A DNA stretch of 64,000 bases, from the NCBI RefSeq assembly GCF_018035235.1, contig NZ_WPCV01000002.1, positions 868,001 through 932,000 of the forward strand, read 5' to 3'. Source of the DNA: Citrobacter sp. On2M. Lineage in GTDB: Bacteria; Pseudomonadota; Gammaproteobacteria; Enterobacterales; Enterobacteriaceae. Below the pieces are notes generated by a model. That model saw nothing but the letters and a program-made list of their open reading frames with translations, was not told the DNA's origin and made no database searches. This document shows positions 26,162 through 34,186 of the stretch, in pieces (positions within the stretch are counted from its first letter, which is position 1; each line of letters begins with the position of its first letter). The position numbers and the translations under genes are program-made.

Positions 26162-26583
26162 TGGTGATTACAGGCATTGGATATTCAATCATTATATGCA
26201 CAATACTGTATGGTATTTATACTGATATCAAGGTCAGGAAAATATATAACAGCGTGCCGTTGATTATCATTGCTGTTAGTCTATTTTTGAATGTGTTTTC
26301 AGATATTAATGTATCTTATGTATCAGCATCTCTAATTCTGATAGTTGGATTTGTCTTAAGTGTGTTTAATATATGGGGGGCAGGTGATGCAAAACTATGT
26401 TTTGCTTTATCACTATCAATTCCCGGGGTGAATTTACCTGCATTCCTCTTATTGACCTCTGTTATTGGTGGAGTGATGGCTATCCTGATGCTAATTACTC
26501 CGCGCTTGTACGGAAAATATAAAACGCTACCTTATGGCATAGCAATAGGTTGTGGCTACTTCATGAACTTATTAACCTTTTAA
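26158..26583 (+). CDS. tadV: TadV/CpaA prepilin peptidase
   Basis: Type IV prepilin peptidase of family A24 that cuts the Flp, TadE and TadF leaders. 141 residues, the short form without the methylase domain, with several TMs. The catalytic aspartates are in YTDIKVRKI (Asp23) and in the GxGD motif GAGDAK (Asp77). In most Tad loci this gene is near the front, beside flp; here it sits before tadE, after the GTPase module. Confidence 0.93.
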   Translation: MMVITGIGYSIIICTILYGIYTDIKVRKIYNSVPLIIIAVSLFLNVFSDINVSYVSASLILIVGFVLSVFNIWGAGDAKLCFALSLSIPGVNLPAFLLLTSVIGGVMAILMLITPRLYGKYKTLPYGIAIGCGYFMNLLTF

Positions 26584-26593
26584 GGAGGCTTGA

Positions 26594-27076
26594 TTGCACA
26601 CCTTAATGCGCATGATAAAAAAAATTAAAGGTGAAGACGGCGCGATCGCCGTTGAGCTGTCATTAGTCATTATTCCATTCCTTGTGTCTATATTATTTAT
26701 CATAGAGTTGTGTCGTGTTATGTATTTGACATCGGCTTTAGATGTAGTGCTTGCTGAATCTGGACGATATATCTCGTTGGATAGTACTGTAACTGATCAT
26801 TCAGAAGCATTCGAACAAAACATAAAAACAAGTGCACGCAATTGGCCTTTGCTCTACAGTGGGAGCGAAATATCCGTAACCGTTAAGCATTGTAAAAATA
26901 TACCTGACTTGTTAAGTGATAGTTGTATTACGGGGGCGACTACTACAGACCATTTTTTGTCAGTATATTCATTTAAATATAATTATCATCCCGTTTTCTT
27001 TTTTTTTGGCACTGGTTTTTTTTCATCAATATTTGAACGGAATATAGTTTATGTACAAGAGCCCAACAGAGTATAA
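26594..27076 (+). CDS. tadE: TadE minor pseudopilin
   Basis: Minor pilin-like protein of the Tad system. 160 residues. AAGGAGG lies five bases before a TTG at 26594, while the next in-frame ATG at 26606 is too far away, so the TTG start is chosen. A short basic leader, Gly followed by AIAVELSLVI with glutamate at position 5 of the mature protein, one TM helix, then a periplasmic domain with a cysteine pair. It overlaps tadF by 26 bases. Confidence 0.88.
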   Translation: MHTLMRMIKKIKGEDGAIAVELSLVIIPFLVSILFIIELCRVMYLTSALDVVLAESGRYISLDSTVTDHSEAFEQNIKTSARNWPLLYSGSEISVTVKHCKNIPDLLSDSCITGATTTDHFLSVYSFKYNYHPVFFFFGTGFFSSIFERNIVYVQEPNRV

Positions 27077-27680
27077 GCGTTTTTTTTGGCAGAAGAGCCA
27101 GGCAAGCGCCACGGTTGAGTTTGCTTTTGTATTTCCCATCATCGTTTTACTGGGCCTTATGCTGATTGATTTTACTTTTCATTTCTCAGCTGAAAGTAAA
27201 CTTGCCAGATTAAGTAATTCTATGTCATCCATGTTGAGAGAACGCAGTACGTTATATGCCAATAACCTTGTTGTTGAGTCTGAAGATGTGAAAAATATTC
27301 AAAAAACGGTGGACTTATTACTTGGTTCCGATGCTTTAAAGGGCACTGTCAACGTCAGGGTGCAAACGGTTCATTTCTCTGATACCTCCACAAAAACGGG
27401 CAAAATTTTAGATGCCACGAAGTCGAGAGATATTTATGAGGCTGCCAATAGTGGCGCGGTGGCGCAACAAAATTGTAAAGGGGCATTTGATATTAATAGT
27501 GCTGAGGTTTACAAGATGTCACCGTGGATGCAGGAAACTGAAGATAAAGGAAAGTGGGCCCCGCTATATCAGGTCACATTATGTACAAAAGGAAGAAATA
27601 GTCTGTTTTTGAATGCGTTGTCCAGTACTGGCATTATTGCAGACACTATTTCAGTTAGTAACATTGTTATTCCAAGATAA
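27051..27680 (+). CDS. tadF: TadF minor pseudopilin
   Basis: TadE-like minor pilin, 209 residues: a basic leader with QASATVEFAFVF (glutamate five residues into the processed helix), one N-terminal TM (about 20-45) and a periplasmic domain with two cysteines (QQNCKGAF, VTLCTKGRN) that could form a disulfide. The ATG lies inside the end of tadE, so translation is coupled. Confidence 0.86.
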   Translation: MYKSPTEYKRFFWQKSQASATVEFAFVFPIIVLLGLMLIDFTFHFSAESKLARLSNSMSSMLRERSTLYANNLVVESEDVKNIQKTVDLLLGSDALKGTVNVRVQTVHFSDTSTKTGKILDATKSRDIYEAANSGAVAQQNCKGAFDINSAEVYKMSPWMQETEDKGKWAPLYQVTLCTKGRNSLFLNALSSTGIIADTISVSNIVIPR

Positions 27681-27697
27681 GCATACAGGTGATAGTG

Positions 27698-29536
27698 ATG
27701 AAAATGTATAATAAGTTTCATATTCGCCGCTTTATCCGGGGTGGTAACGCAGGTGTCTCCATAATGTTTGCTATCATTCTTCCTGTGCTGATTGCAACTT
27801 TTTCCTTAGGCATTGATGGTTCACGCTTTTTGATTAAAAGAGCACGTCTTGCAGATGCCTTATCTCAGGGAAGTTTTGCGGTAGCTTCCACAAATTCCAA
27901 CCTCACCACTGAACCTGAAAAAATTGAAGGTAAAGAATTGGTGAAAAGTTATATTAATTATTATATTCCGAGCAAAGAACTTGACGAATCAACGCTTGCT
28001 GTCTCAGCTAATATTGATGTTGATCCAGATGATTCAACAAAAGTTAACTCTATTGAATATGTGGCTACTGCAAAAATAATTGCACACCCCATCATTGATG
28101 GAATCAGCAGGGCATTGCCTGGATTTAATAAAGATGTACCTATCATTGCTGATGAAAACAATGGCATTGTGCGTAAAACAATCGGTGAGGTAAATATTGA
28201 GAGCGATATCGCTTTCGCAGTCGATTTTTCTGGCTCTATGCTTGAGCGGACACCCGATGGAAAGTTACGAATTCAGGTTTTACGGGACGTAGTTAATGAT
28301 TTGTCATCCCAAATTGCTAATGAAAAGTCAAAATCAAAAATTGCTATTGTTCCCTTTGATATTGGGATACCGGTTAAACTTGAAGAAAAAAATGAGGCTG
28401 GCGGTGATCGTATAGGATGTGCTACCCCCTATAAGTTTAAAAATAAGTACGATATTGATCATGCTTTCTGGGCTAATAAAAAAATAGACTGGACTTCTTC
28501 TGGGAATAATACATCTGGTCCAGATCGAGAAGACGTTATCAGAAGCTATCTTGATCTTAAACGTTATGATTATTATTCTAATTATATCAATGCAGCAGGA
28601 GTCAATTACGAAAAATTTTGCACATCTAACACATCATATGATAGTTCTTTATCCTCAGGGAGCCTACACTCTAATCCATTATCTTGTGAAGCTATTAAAG
28701 AAGTAAGTGCTGTCTCATCATCTAATTATATTGAAATACAAAATTATAGTCAGATAATGCAAGACTATTTCTATCCTTTGATAAATGATATGAATAGTCA
28801 ATCTTTTGCCAATGATACAACTATTGATTACGCTGGTACTGTAGATGAGTCTTTTTTATTCGATGAGAAAAAGGATAATAAATTTGAGAGACCTTTTGCC
28901 AGTTTTGACATGGGTAATCCTTTTAAACAAATATGTTTGACGGGATTTAATTTTGCAAGCGTAATTCCTTCAGAGGGACCAAAAAAAAGTATCCCACAAG
29001 GGTACCCCTATGGGCGTCCGGATAATTATTATTCTAGATACTTAAGTGAAGTGAGACAAAATGCATATGTTATAGGGTTATCATCTGATAAATCAGAGAT
29101 TGATAAGTTTCAGTCAATGTGGCCAATGGATGGTGCTGGTACAGATATAGTTGCTGGACTACTTTATTCTGCCCGAGAGGTGGCTAAGGGAGAAAATCCA
29201 CGGAAAATTATAATTGTTGTGACAGATGGTGAGGAATATGGTGAGCAGCGAGATGTTGCTTATAAATTTCGAACGCCTGCAGTATGCCAAAAAATTATGG
29301 ATGGTGTAAAAAACAACTCAAAAAATACTAAAGAAGTTAAAATCTATTTTGTCTCAATTGTAAATAATTATCTAACTAATTCAATAATAATGGATTGGAA
29401 GAACAACTGTGTTGGAGAAGATGGCGCCTTTGTTGCTACTGACTACTCTGCTCTTAAGGATGCGATAACCAGTATATTTAGTAATGAACCGGGTGGTTTA
29501 AAATTCATCAATAAATCAGACATGATCGTGCCTTAA
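27698..29536 (+). CDS. tadG: TadG-like protein with von Willebrand A domain
   Basis: Large exported Tad protein, possibly a pilus tip or anchor adhesin. 612 residues from the ATG at 27698 (AGGTGA six bases upstream; a GTG at 27689 is rejected). N-terminal TM in a TadE/G-type segment (NAGVSIMFAIILPVLIATF) and a vWA domain with an intact MIDAS start DFSGS (176-180), later TDIVAGLLYSA and VVTDGEEYG. A long insertion (about 250-430) rich in Asn, Ser and Tyr with several cysteines lies inside the vWA domain and could carry adhesive specificity. Confidence 0.9.
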   Translation: MKMYNKFHIRRFIRGGNAGVSIMFAIILPVLIATFSLGIDGSRFLIKRARLADALSQGSFAVASTNSNLTTEPEKIEGKELVKSYINYYIPSKELDESTLAVSANIDVDPDDSTKVNSIEYVATAKIIAHPIIDGISRALPGFNKDVPIIADENNGIVRKTIGEVNIESDIAFAVDFSGSMLERTPDGKLRIQVLRDVVNDLSSQIANEKSKSKIAIVPFDIGIPVKLEEKNEAGGDRIGCATPYKFKNKYDIDHAFWANKKIDWTSSGNNTSGPDREDVIRSYLDLKRYDYYSNYINAAGVNYEKFCTSNTSYDSSLSSGSLHSNPLSCEAIKEVSAVSSSNYIEIQNYSQIMQDYFYPLINDMNSQSFANDTTIDYAGTVDESFLFDEKKDNKFERPFASFDMGNPFKQICLTGFNFASVIPSEGPKKSIPQGYPYGRPDNYYSRYLSEVRQNAYVIGLSSDKSEIDKFQSMWPMDGAGTDIVAGLLYSAREVAKGENPRKIIIVVTDGEEYGEQRDVAYKFRTPAVCQKIMDGVKNNSKNTKEVKIYFVSIVNNYLTNSIIMDWKNNCVGEDGAFVATDYSALKDAITSIFSNEPGGLKFINKSDMIVP

Positions 29537-29679
29537 TAATTTAAGCGGCATCTTTTGTTTATGGGTATATAAATTGAGGGCTGCTTACGGCAATTATAAT
29601 GATTTTAAAATTTTTGAGTCGAATATTTATCAAACAAGAAATTGCATCATCAAAAAGTGTTATAAAGGAGCCTGAATTT

Positions 29680-30417
29680 ATGAACAAATTTGACAATGTT
29701 TTAGAACAATTGCGCCCTGATAGTTCAGTTAGTTATGTTGCATTTGTTGATATGAATAGTGGGATGAAACTGGCTTCTGTCGGTTTATTAAAAGATGGTG
29801 ATGCGCTTATCGACTGTTCTATACGGGTGATGCGAGCAGAGCTTAAGACAATTAAACTATTAGAAGTTAACGATGATGTGCTGGATATACTCATTACGAC
29901 TGATGACGAATATCAACTGTTGTATCCTTGCCGAGGGATGAAAGATATCTTCATTTACCTGGTAGCAAGCCGTGAGCGTGCAAATCTTGCTTTGCTTAAA
30001 CGTAATATCTCTGATGTTGAGGCTAACTTAATCTCCATAATGTATACAGATGGCGACATTCAAAATCACGGTTTTAATGTTAAGTCGGCATTGGATGCGC
30101 ATTGTCGCTGGCGTGATAAGTTAATTGCAATAATCAATGGCACTGATACTGTTACCAATCTTAATGAACTTGGGATGGATGATAGGTGTGAGTTAGGACA
30201 GTGGCTGCATACAGTTGGTCAAAACCAATATGGCAGTATGTCTGAATTTCAGGAACTAATGAAATTGCATCATGATTTCCATCGTTGTGTGCAGGAAGTT
30301 GTTGATATGTATATCGCAGAAGGTGTTGACGCTGCGAAATGCGAGTTGACCGGGAATTTCCAGAAGAGGTCTGCACTTGTACAGGAACAAATCGTCCATT
30401 TCTTTGACAGTATTTAA
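29680..30417 (+). CDS. Roadblock-CZB fusion protein
   Basis: 245 residues from the ATG at 29680 (AAAGGAG nine bases upstream; the ATG at 29599 has no such site). The N-terminal half (about 15-120) is a Roadblock-like domain paralogous to the protein at 24187 (KTIKLLEVNDDVLDILIT, FIYLVASRERANLALLKR). The C-terminal half is a CZB zinc-binding domain with all signature residues: His141-x2-Trp144, Cys170-x-Leu-Gly-x-Trp175, His197/198 and His201. CZB domains bind zinc through three His and one Cys and sense zinc or hypochlorous acid in chemoreceptors and diguanylate cyclases. A Roadblock-CZB fusion is unusual and would link that signal to the GTPase module. Confidence 0.86.
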   Translation: MNKFDNVLEQLRPDSSVSYVAFVDMNSGMKLASVGLLKDGDALIDCSIRVMRAELKTIKLLEVNDDVLDILITTDDEYQLLYPCRGMKDIFIYLVASRERANLALLKRNISDVEANLISIMYTDGDIQNHGFNVKSALDAHCRWRDKLIAIINGTDTVTNLNELGMDDRCELGQWLHTVGQNQYGSMSEFQELMKLHHDFHRCVQEVVDMYIAEGVDAAKCELTGNFQKRSALVQEQIVHFFDSI

Positions 30418-30612
30418 TACTGTTGATTGAGTAAAGGGCGTTGTTCGCAGCGCCTGTTATTTCTTTGAAATGGTAATCAGATTTTAACTTCCGATTTGTT
30501 ACTGGCATGATACATGCTATACAAATAAATTTATTGTAATTTTTTAAAGGGATTTATTATCCAGTTTCTGGTAGTGAAAAGGCTTTCAGTGAAGTATATG
30601 AAGGATTTTTCC

Positions 30613-31311
30613 ATGTTTACATCTGAACTACGTGACATTGTCCTCGATCATATTCGTTCCAGTGCCGTAACAAAATTCGCCCATGTACATTATACATCAG
30701 AGAAGAGTTTTCGCTTACGTGAAAGTATGTTGCATTCGGCATCGCACTGCAGGGAAGAGTCTCAATCGCTTACTCTTGTCCTAAACCGTCAGTATCGCCT
30801 TGTTAATCATCTTGCTAAAGATACCCAGCAAGATAATTACAAAACTGAACATAGCCAGTTATTAAAGCTGGCACGTGAGCAGTACCAACAAACGGGTTTT
30901 ACTCAGGAGAATCTAAGTCGTGTTGCGTCGGGGTTGGCTCTTGCGGCGGACAAGTTATTATTTGCACTTCTTAAAGTACAGCACTATCAATGGCGTGACA
31001 GGTTGTATATCGCTTTGTTGACAGAGCAACATAATAATATTGTTTCTGATGAGCGAGAGTGCACCTTAGGGCTATGGATACATGGCGAAGGTCTCCGTCG
31101 TTTTCGTACGTTGCCTGGTTTTCGGGAACTCGACGCCTGTCATCACCTTGTTCATGAGACCAGTAATAATCTTTTCAGACGCAAGCTTAAAACTTTTACC
31201 CCTGAAGAACTGAAACGAGTATTGCATGATGTAGAAGAGGCTAGCCAACAACTCATTACTGCGCTGGATCGCCTTGATGAATGCACAAGTTTATTGTATC
31301 CACAGCCATAA
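30613..31311 (+). CDS. CZB-domain protein at the end of the Tad locus
   Basis: 232 residues from the ATG at 30613 (AAGGA eight bases upstream); a GTG at 30574 or ATG at 30598 would add 13 or 5 residues. The N-terminal 110 residues are helical and unrecognised. The C-terminal part is a second CZB domain: His124-x2-Trp127, Cys150-TLGLW155, His177/178 and His181. No TM, so cytoplasmic. It follows the Roadblock-CZB gene by about 195 bases and may have its own promoter. Two CZB proteins in one pilus locus suggests that zinc or oxidant sensing is central to its control. Confidence 0.8.
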   Translation: MFTSELRDIVLDHIRSSAVTKFAHVHYTSEKSFRLRESMLHSASHCREESQSLTLVLNRQYRLVNHLAKDTQQDNYKTEHSQLLKLAREQYQQTGFTQENLSRVASGLALAADKLLFALLKVQHYQWRDRLYIALLTEQHNNIVSDERECTLGLWIHGEGLRRFRTLPGFRELDACHHLVHETSNNLFRRKLKTFTPEELKRVLHDVEEASQQLITALDRLDECTSLLYPQP

Positions 31312-31479
31312 CGTTTGCCTTACGTTAACTTTCGGCCAATTGAACTGAGTTTAATAAATTTACCGCAGAGTTCGATTATAAATTATTATGACCCCCAATA
31401 TGTAACGTCAATATGTTCAAGGAGTTATCGTGCTTAGCAGCTATAATCTAAGTCAATTTGCTAGTAAAAAGGAGTAAAA

Positions 31480-31950
31480 ATGAGCCGTGGTTTTTCAGGG
31501 ATGATAATAACTTTTTTTATAGGTTCGCTGCTGATTTCTCTCCCTGCTTTGTCTCGGGATTGTTTTGATCGTGCTGGTAGGTATTATCGAATAGATCCCG
31601 ATTTATTACGTGCTATTGCTTTCAGGGAGTCCTCCTGGCGGGGCAAAGCCATGAATATTGTATCATCAACCGAGTATGCGGTAGGAATGATGCAAATTCA
31701 CTCACAAAATTTCTCTCATTTAGCAACGTTTGGTATTACACCTCAAAAACTCTATCATAACAGTTGTTTAAATATTTATACGGGTGCTTACTATCTTTCC
31801 ATAGCTTTCAAACGCTGGGGATACTCATGGCAGGCTGTAGGCGCTTATAATGCTGGCTTCAAAATTAATGAGCAACAAAACTTAAAGAGAAAACAATACG
31901 CTTTAAGCGTGCAAAGTATATACAAAAAGCTTAAGCAAAGACGTCATTAA
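31480..31950 (+). CDS. Lytic transglycosylase (SLT family, IagB-like)
   Basis: Periplasmic enzyme that opens peptidoglycan for envelope machines. 156 residues with a signal peptide (to about residue 25, LPALS), then an SLT domain: CFDRAGRYYRIDPDLLRAIA, catalytic glutamate in FRESSW (Glu50), GMMQIHSQNF and VGAYNAGF. This is the small IagB type often encoded with secretion systems and pili. AAGGAG precedes the ATG. It is the last island gene; the tRNA-Arg lies 44 bases beyond its stop. Confidence 0.92.
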   Translation: MSRGFSGMIITFFIGSLLISLPALSRDCFDRAGRYYRIDPDLLRAIAFRESSWRGKAMNIVSSTEYAVGMMQIHSQNFSHLATFGITPQKLYHNSCLNIYTGAYYLSIAFKRWGYSWQAVGAYNAGFKINEQQNLKRKQYALSVQSIYKKLKQRRH

Positions 31951-31994
31951 GGGATACTTTGCTGTGTCATAGAAACCGACAAGTTAGTGATAAG

Positions 31995-32066
31995 TGTCCC
32001 CTGCAGGAATCGAACCTGCAACTAGCCCTTAGGAGGGGCTCGTTATATCCATTTAACTAAGGGGAC
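31995..32066 (-). tRNA. argW: tRNA-Arg(CCU), island integration site, no encoded CCA
   Basis: The reverse strand gives a complete cloverleaf: acceptor GTCCCCT pairing with AGGGGAC, D-arm, anticodon stem AGCCC/GGGCT with loop CTCCTAA (anticodon CCT, 32033-32031), T-arm GCAGG-TTCGATT-CCTGC, discriminator A at 31995. The bases after the discriminator are CTT, so CCA is not encoded. It reads AGG codons. The 3' end faces the AT-rich island, and the core gene yfdC lies on the 5' side. In E. coli K-12 argW carries prophage CPS-53, so this is a known integration hot spot. Confidence 0.96.
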
Positions 32067-32141
32067 GAAGCGGCACGAGTATAGCGTTTTTTACCCACGA
32101 CGGTAAGCCTCGGGCCGCCCAACTGCTCAAACAGTCACCAT

Positions 32142-33083
32142 TCAGGCCTGTTTTTTTGGGTTTTTCTGCTCTTGCTCATCCCGCTTTGCTTGCAATCTGG
32201 CTTCTTCCTTGCGCTTGTTGCTCATATCATTACGGATCTGTGCGTGGCTCATCAGCGCGAAGATAAACGTCCCGCCGCAGATATTCCCTGCGAGTGTGGG
32301 TAGCGCAAAGGGCCAGAGGAAATCACTCCAGTGCAGCGTGCCGTTAAAGACCAGATAGAGAATTTCCACTGAGCCGACGACGATGTGCGTGGTGTCCCCC
32401 AGCGCAATCAGCCAGGTCATTAGAATAATAACCACAATTTTTGCTGCACCGGCGGCGGGAAACATCCATACCATCGTGGCAATCAACCAGCCAGAAATGA
32501 TGGCGTTGGAAAACATCTCCATCGGCGTATTTTTCATCACATCCATGCCGATTTTGACAAAAGCATCGCGAGTCTCTTCATCAAAAATCGGCATATGTTC
32601 AAACGCCCATGCAGCGACCCCGGTGCCAATGATATTACCCAGCAGCACCACGCTCCACAGGCGCATCAACAGACCAAAATTTCCAAGGGTAGGGTTTTGC
32701 ATAACCGGGAGCACGGCGGTGACGGTATTTTCGGTAAAGAGCTGTTGGCGGGCCATGATGACAATAATAAAGCCGAAGGTATAACCAAGATTTTCCAGTA
32801 AAAATCCTCCAGGCACACCTTCAAGCTGCACATGAAAAATCCCCTTAGCCAGTAGCGAGGCTCCCATTGACAGTCCGGCAGCGATGGCTGACCACAGTAG
32901 AGCCATTGCGTCGCGTTCCATCTCTTTCTCCCCATCCTGACGGATATGTTCATGGATCGCCATGGCGCGGGAGGGGAGTCGGTCCTCATCGACCTCAATC
33001 TTTTTACCTTCTAACTTTTCATCACTTTCGACCTGAAGTTCGTCGCTGTGTCGATCAATTTTTTCTTTTTCAATGTCATTCAT
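32142..33083 (-). CDS. yfdC: YfdC, formate/nitrite transporter family protein
   Basis: Inner-membrane protein of the FNT family. 313 residues from the ATG at 33083 (AGGA eight bases upstream), starting MNDIEKEKIDRHSDELQ as in E. coli YfdC; the upstream ATG is rejected. A hydrophilic N-terminal 60 residues precedes about six TMs (AAGLSMGASLLAKGIFHV, GFIIVIMARQQLFTENTVTA, LIALGDTTHIVVGSVEILYLV). The substrate is not known. First core gene beside the tRNA. Confidence 0.93.
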   Translation of the reverse strand: MNDIEKEKIDRHSDELQVESDEKLEGKKIEVDEDRLPSRAMAIHEHIRQDGEKEMERDAMALLWSAIAAGLSMGASLLAKGIFHVQLEGVPGGFLLENLGYTFGFIIVIMARQQLFTENTVTAVLPVMQNPTLGNFGLLMRLWSVVLLGNIIGTGVAAWAFEHMPIFDEETRDAFVKIGMDVMKNTPMEMFSNAIISGWLIATMVWMFPAAGAAKIVVIILMTWLIALGDTTHIVVGSVEILYLVFNGTLHWSDFLWPFALPTLAGNICGGTFIFALMSHAQIRNDMSNKRKEEARLQAKRDEQEQKNPKKQA

Positions 33084-33371
33084 AACCGAATCCTGAATTA
33101 GCACGTATTGCTAAAGCGTAGCGGCTTTTATGCGAAAATCAGCGGGAGAAAGTCTGAGATAGCAAAAATGGTAACGTTTGTTTTTATCGGCTTAGTTAAA
33201 ATAGCAACACCGCGCGGTGTGCATTACCAGGCTATGATCAAATCAGTAAGACCGGGTATATAGACATCGTTTGACGTGCTGTTACAATCGCTCACATCTA
33301 AACAGGCGGATACGTCATTGTTCCGTCATGGATGGCAATCAGCGATAGCCATAATACACAGGGAGACACTT

Positions 33372-34127
33372 ATGAAGCTTCGCCTGTCGGCGCTTGCGCT
33401 GGGAACCACACTGTTGGTGGGGTGTGCGAGCTCCGGTAATGAACAACAAGGGCGTTCGGACCCATTTGAAGGGTTCAACCGCACCATGTACAACTTCAAC
33501 TTTAATGTATTGGATCCCTATGTTGTTCGACCGGTAGCAGTAGCATGGCGTGATTATGTTCCGCAGCCGGCACGTAACGGTTTGAGCAACTTTACTGGCA
33601 ACCTTGAAGAACCGGCCGTGATGGTCAACTACTTCCTGCAAGGTGACCCTTATCAAGGGATGGTCCATTTTACCCGTTTCTTCCTCAACACCCTGTTAGG
33701 TATGGGCGGATTTATCGATGTGGCGGGTATGGCAAATCCGAAGTTGCAACGCGTTGAGCCACACCGTTTTGGTAGTACGTTAGGCCACTATGACGTGGGT
33801 TACGGACCGTATATGCAGCTTCCGTTCTACGGCAGCTTTACGCTACGTGATGATGGTGGTGATATGGTGGATACGCTGTATCCAGTACTCTCCTGGCTCA
33901 CCTGGCCGTTGTCGATAGGTAAGTGGACGGTTGAAGGTATTGAAACCCGCGCGCAGTTGCTTGATTCCGACGGTCTGCTGCGTCAGTCTTCCGATCCTTA
34001 CATTATGGTGCGTGAAGCTTACTTCCAGCGTCATGACTTTATTGCGAACGGCGGGAAACTCAAACCAGAAGAAAATCCGAACGCGCAAGCAATTCAGGAT
34101 GAATTAAAAGAGATCGATTCCGAGTAA
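33372..34127 (+). CDS. mlaA: MlaA outer-membrane lipoprotein (phospholipid retrograde transport)
   Basis: Outer-membrane component of the Mla pathway that removes misplaced phospholipids from the outer leaflet with OmpC/F. 251 residues from the ATG at 33372 (GGGAGA upstream). Lipobox LLVGC, then SDPFEGFNRTMYNFNFNVLDPY, GNLEEPAVMVNYFLQGD and TLLGMGGFIDVAGMA, all typical for MlaA/VacJ. A longer frame begins at 33276 but would destroy the signal peptide. Confidence 0.97.
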   Translation: MKLRLSALALGTTLLVGCASSGNEQQGRSDPFEGFNRTMYNFNFNVLDPYVVRPVAVAWRDYVPQPARNGLSNFTGNLEEPAVMVNYFLQGDPYQGMVHFTRFFLNTLLGMGGFIDVAGMANPKLQRVEPHRFGSTLGHYDVGYGPYMQLPFYGSFTLRDDGGDMVDTLYPVLSWLTWPLSIGKWTVEGIETRAQLLDSDGLLRQSSDPYIMVREAYFQRHDFIANGGKLKPEENPNAQAIQDELKEIDSE

Positions 34128-34141
34128 GGAAAGATGAAAAG

Positions 34142-34172
34142 AAAAAGGTGAGCTAAAAAGCTCACCTTTTTT
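34142..34172. terminator. Bidirectional terminator between mlaA and fadL
   Basis: AAAAAGGTGAGC-TAAAAA-GCTCACCTTTTTT: a strong stem flanked by A and T runs, placed between two convergent genes. Confidence 0.92.
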
Positions 34173-34186
34173 ATATCTGAAGAAAA

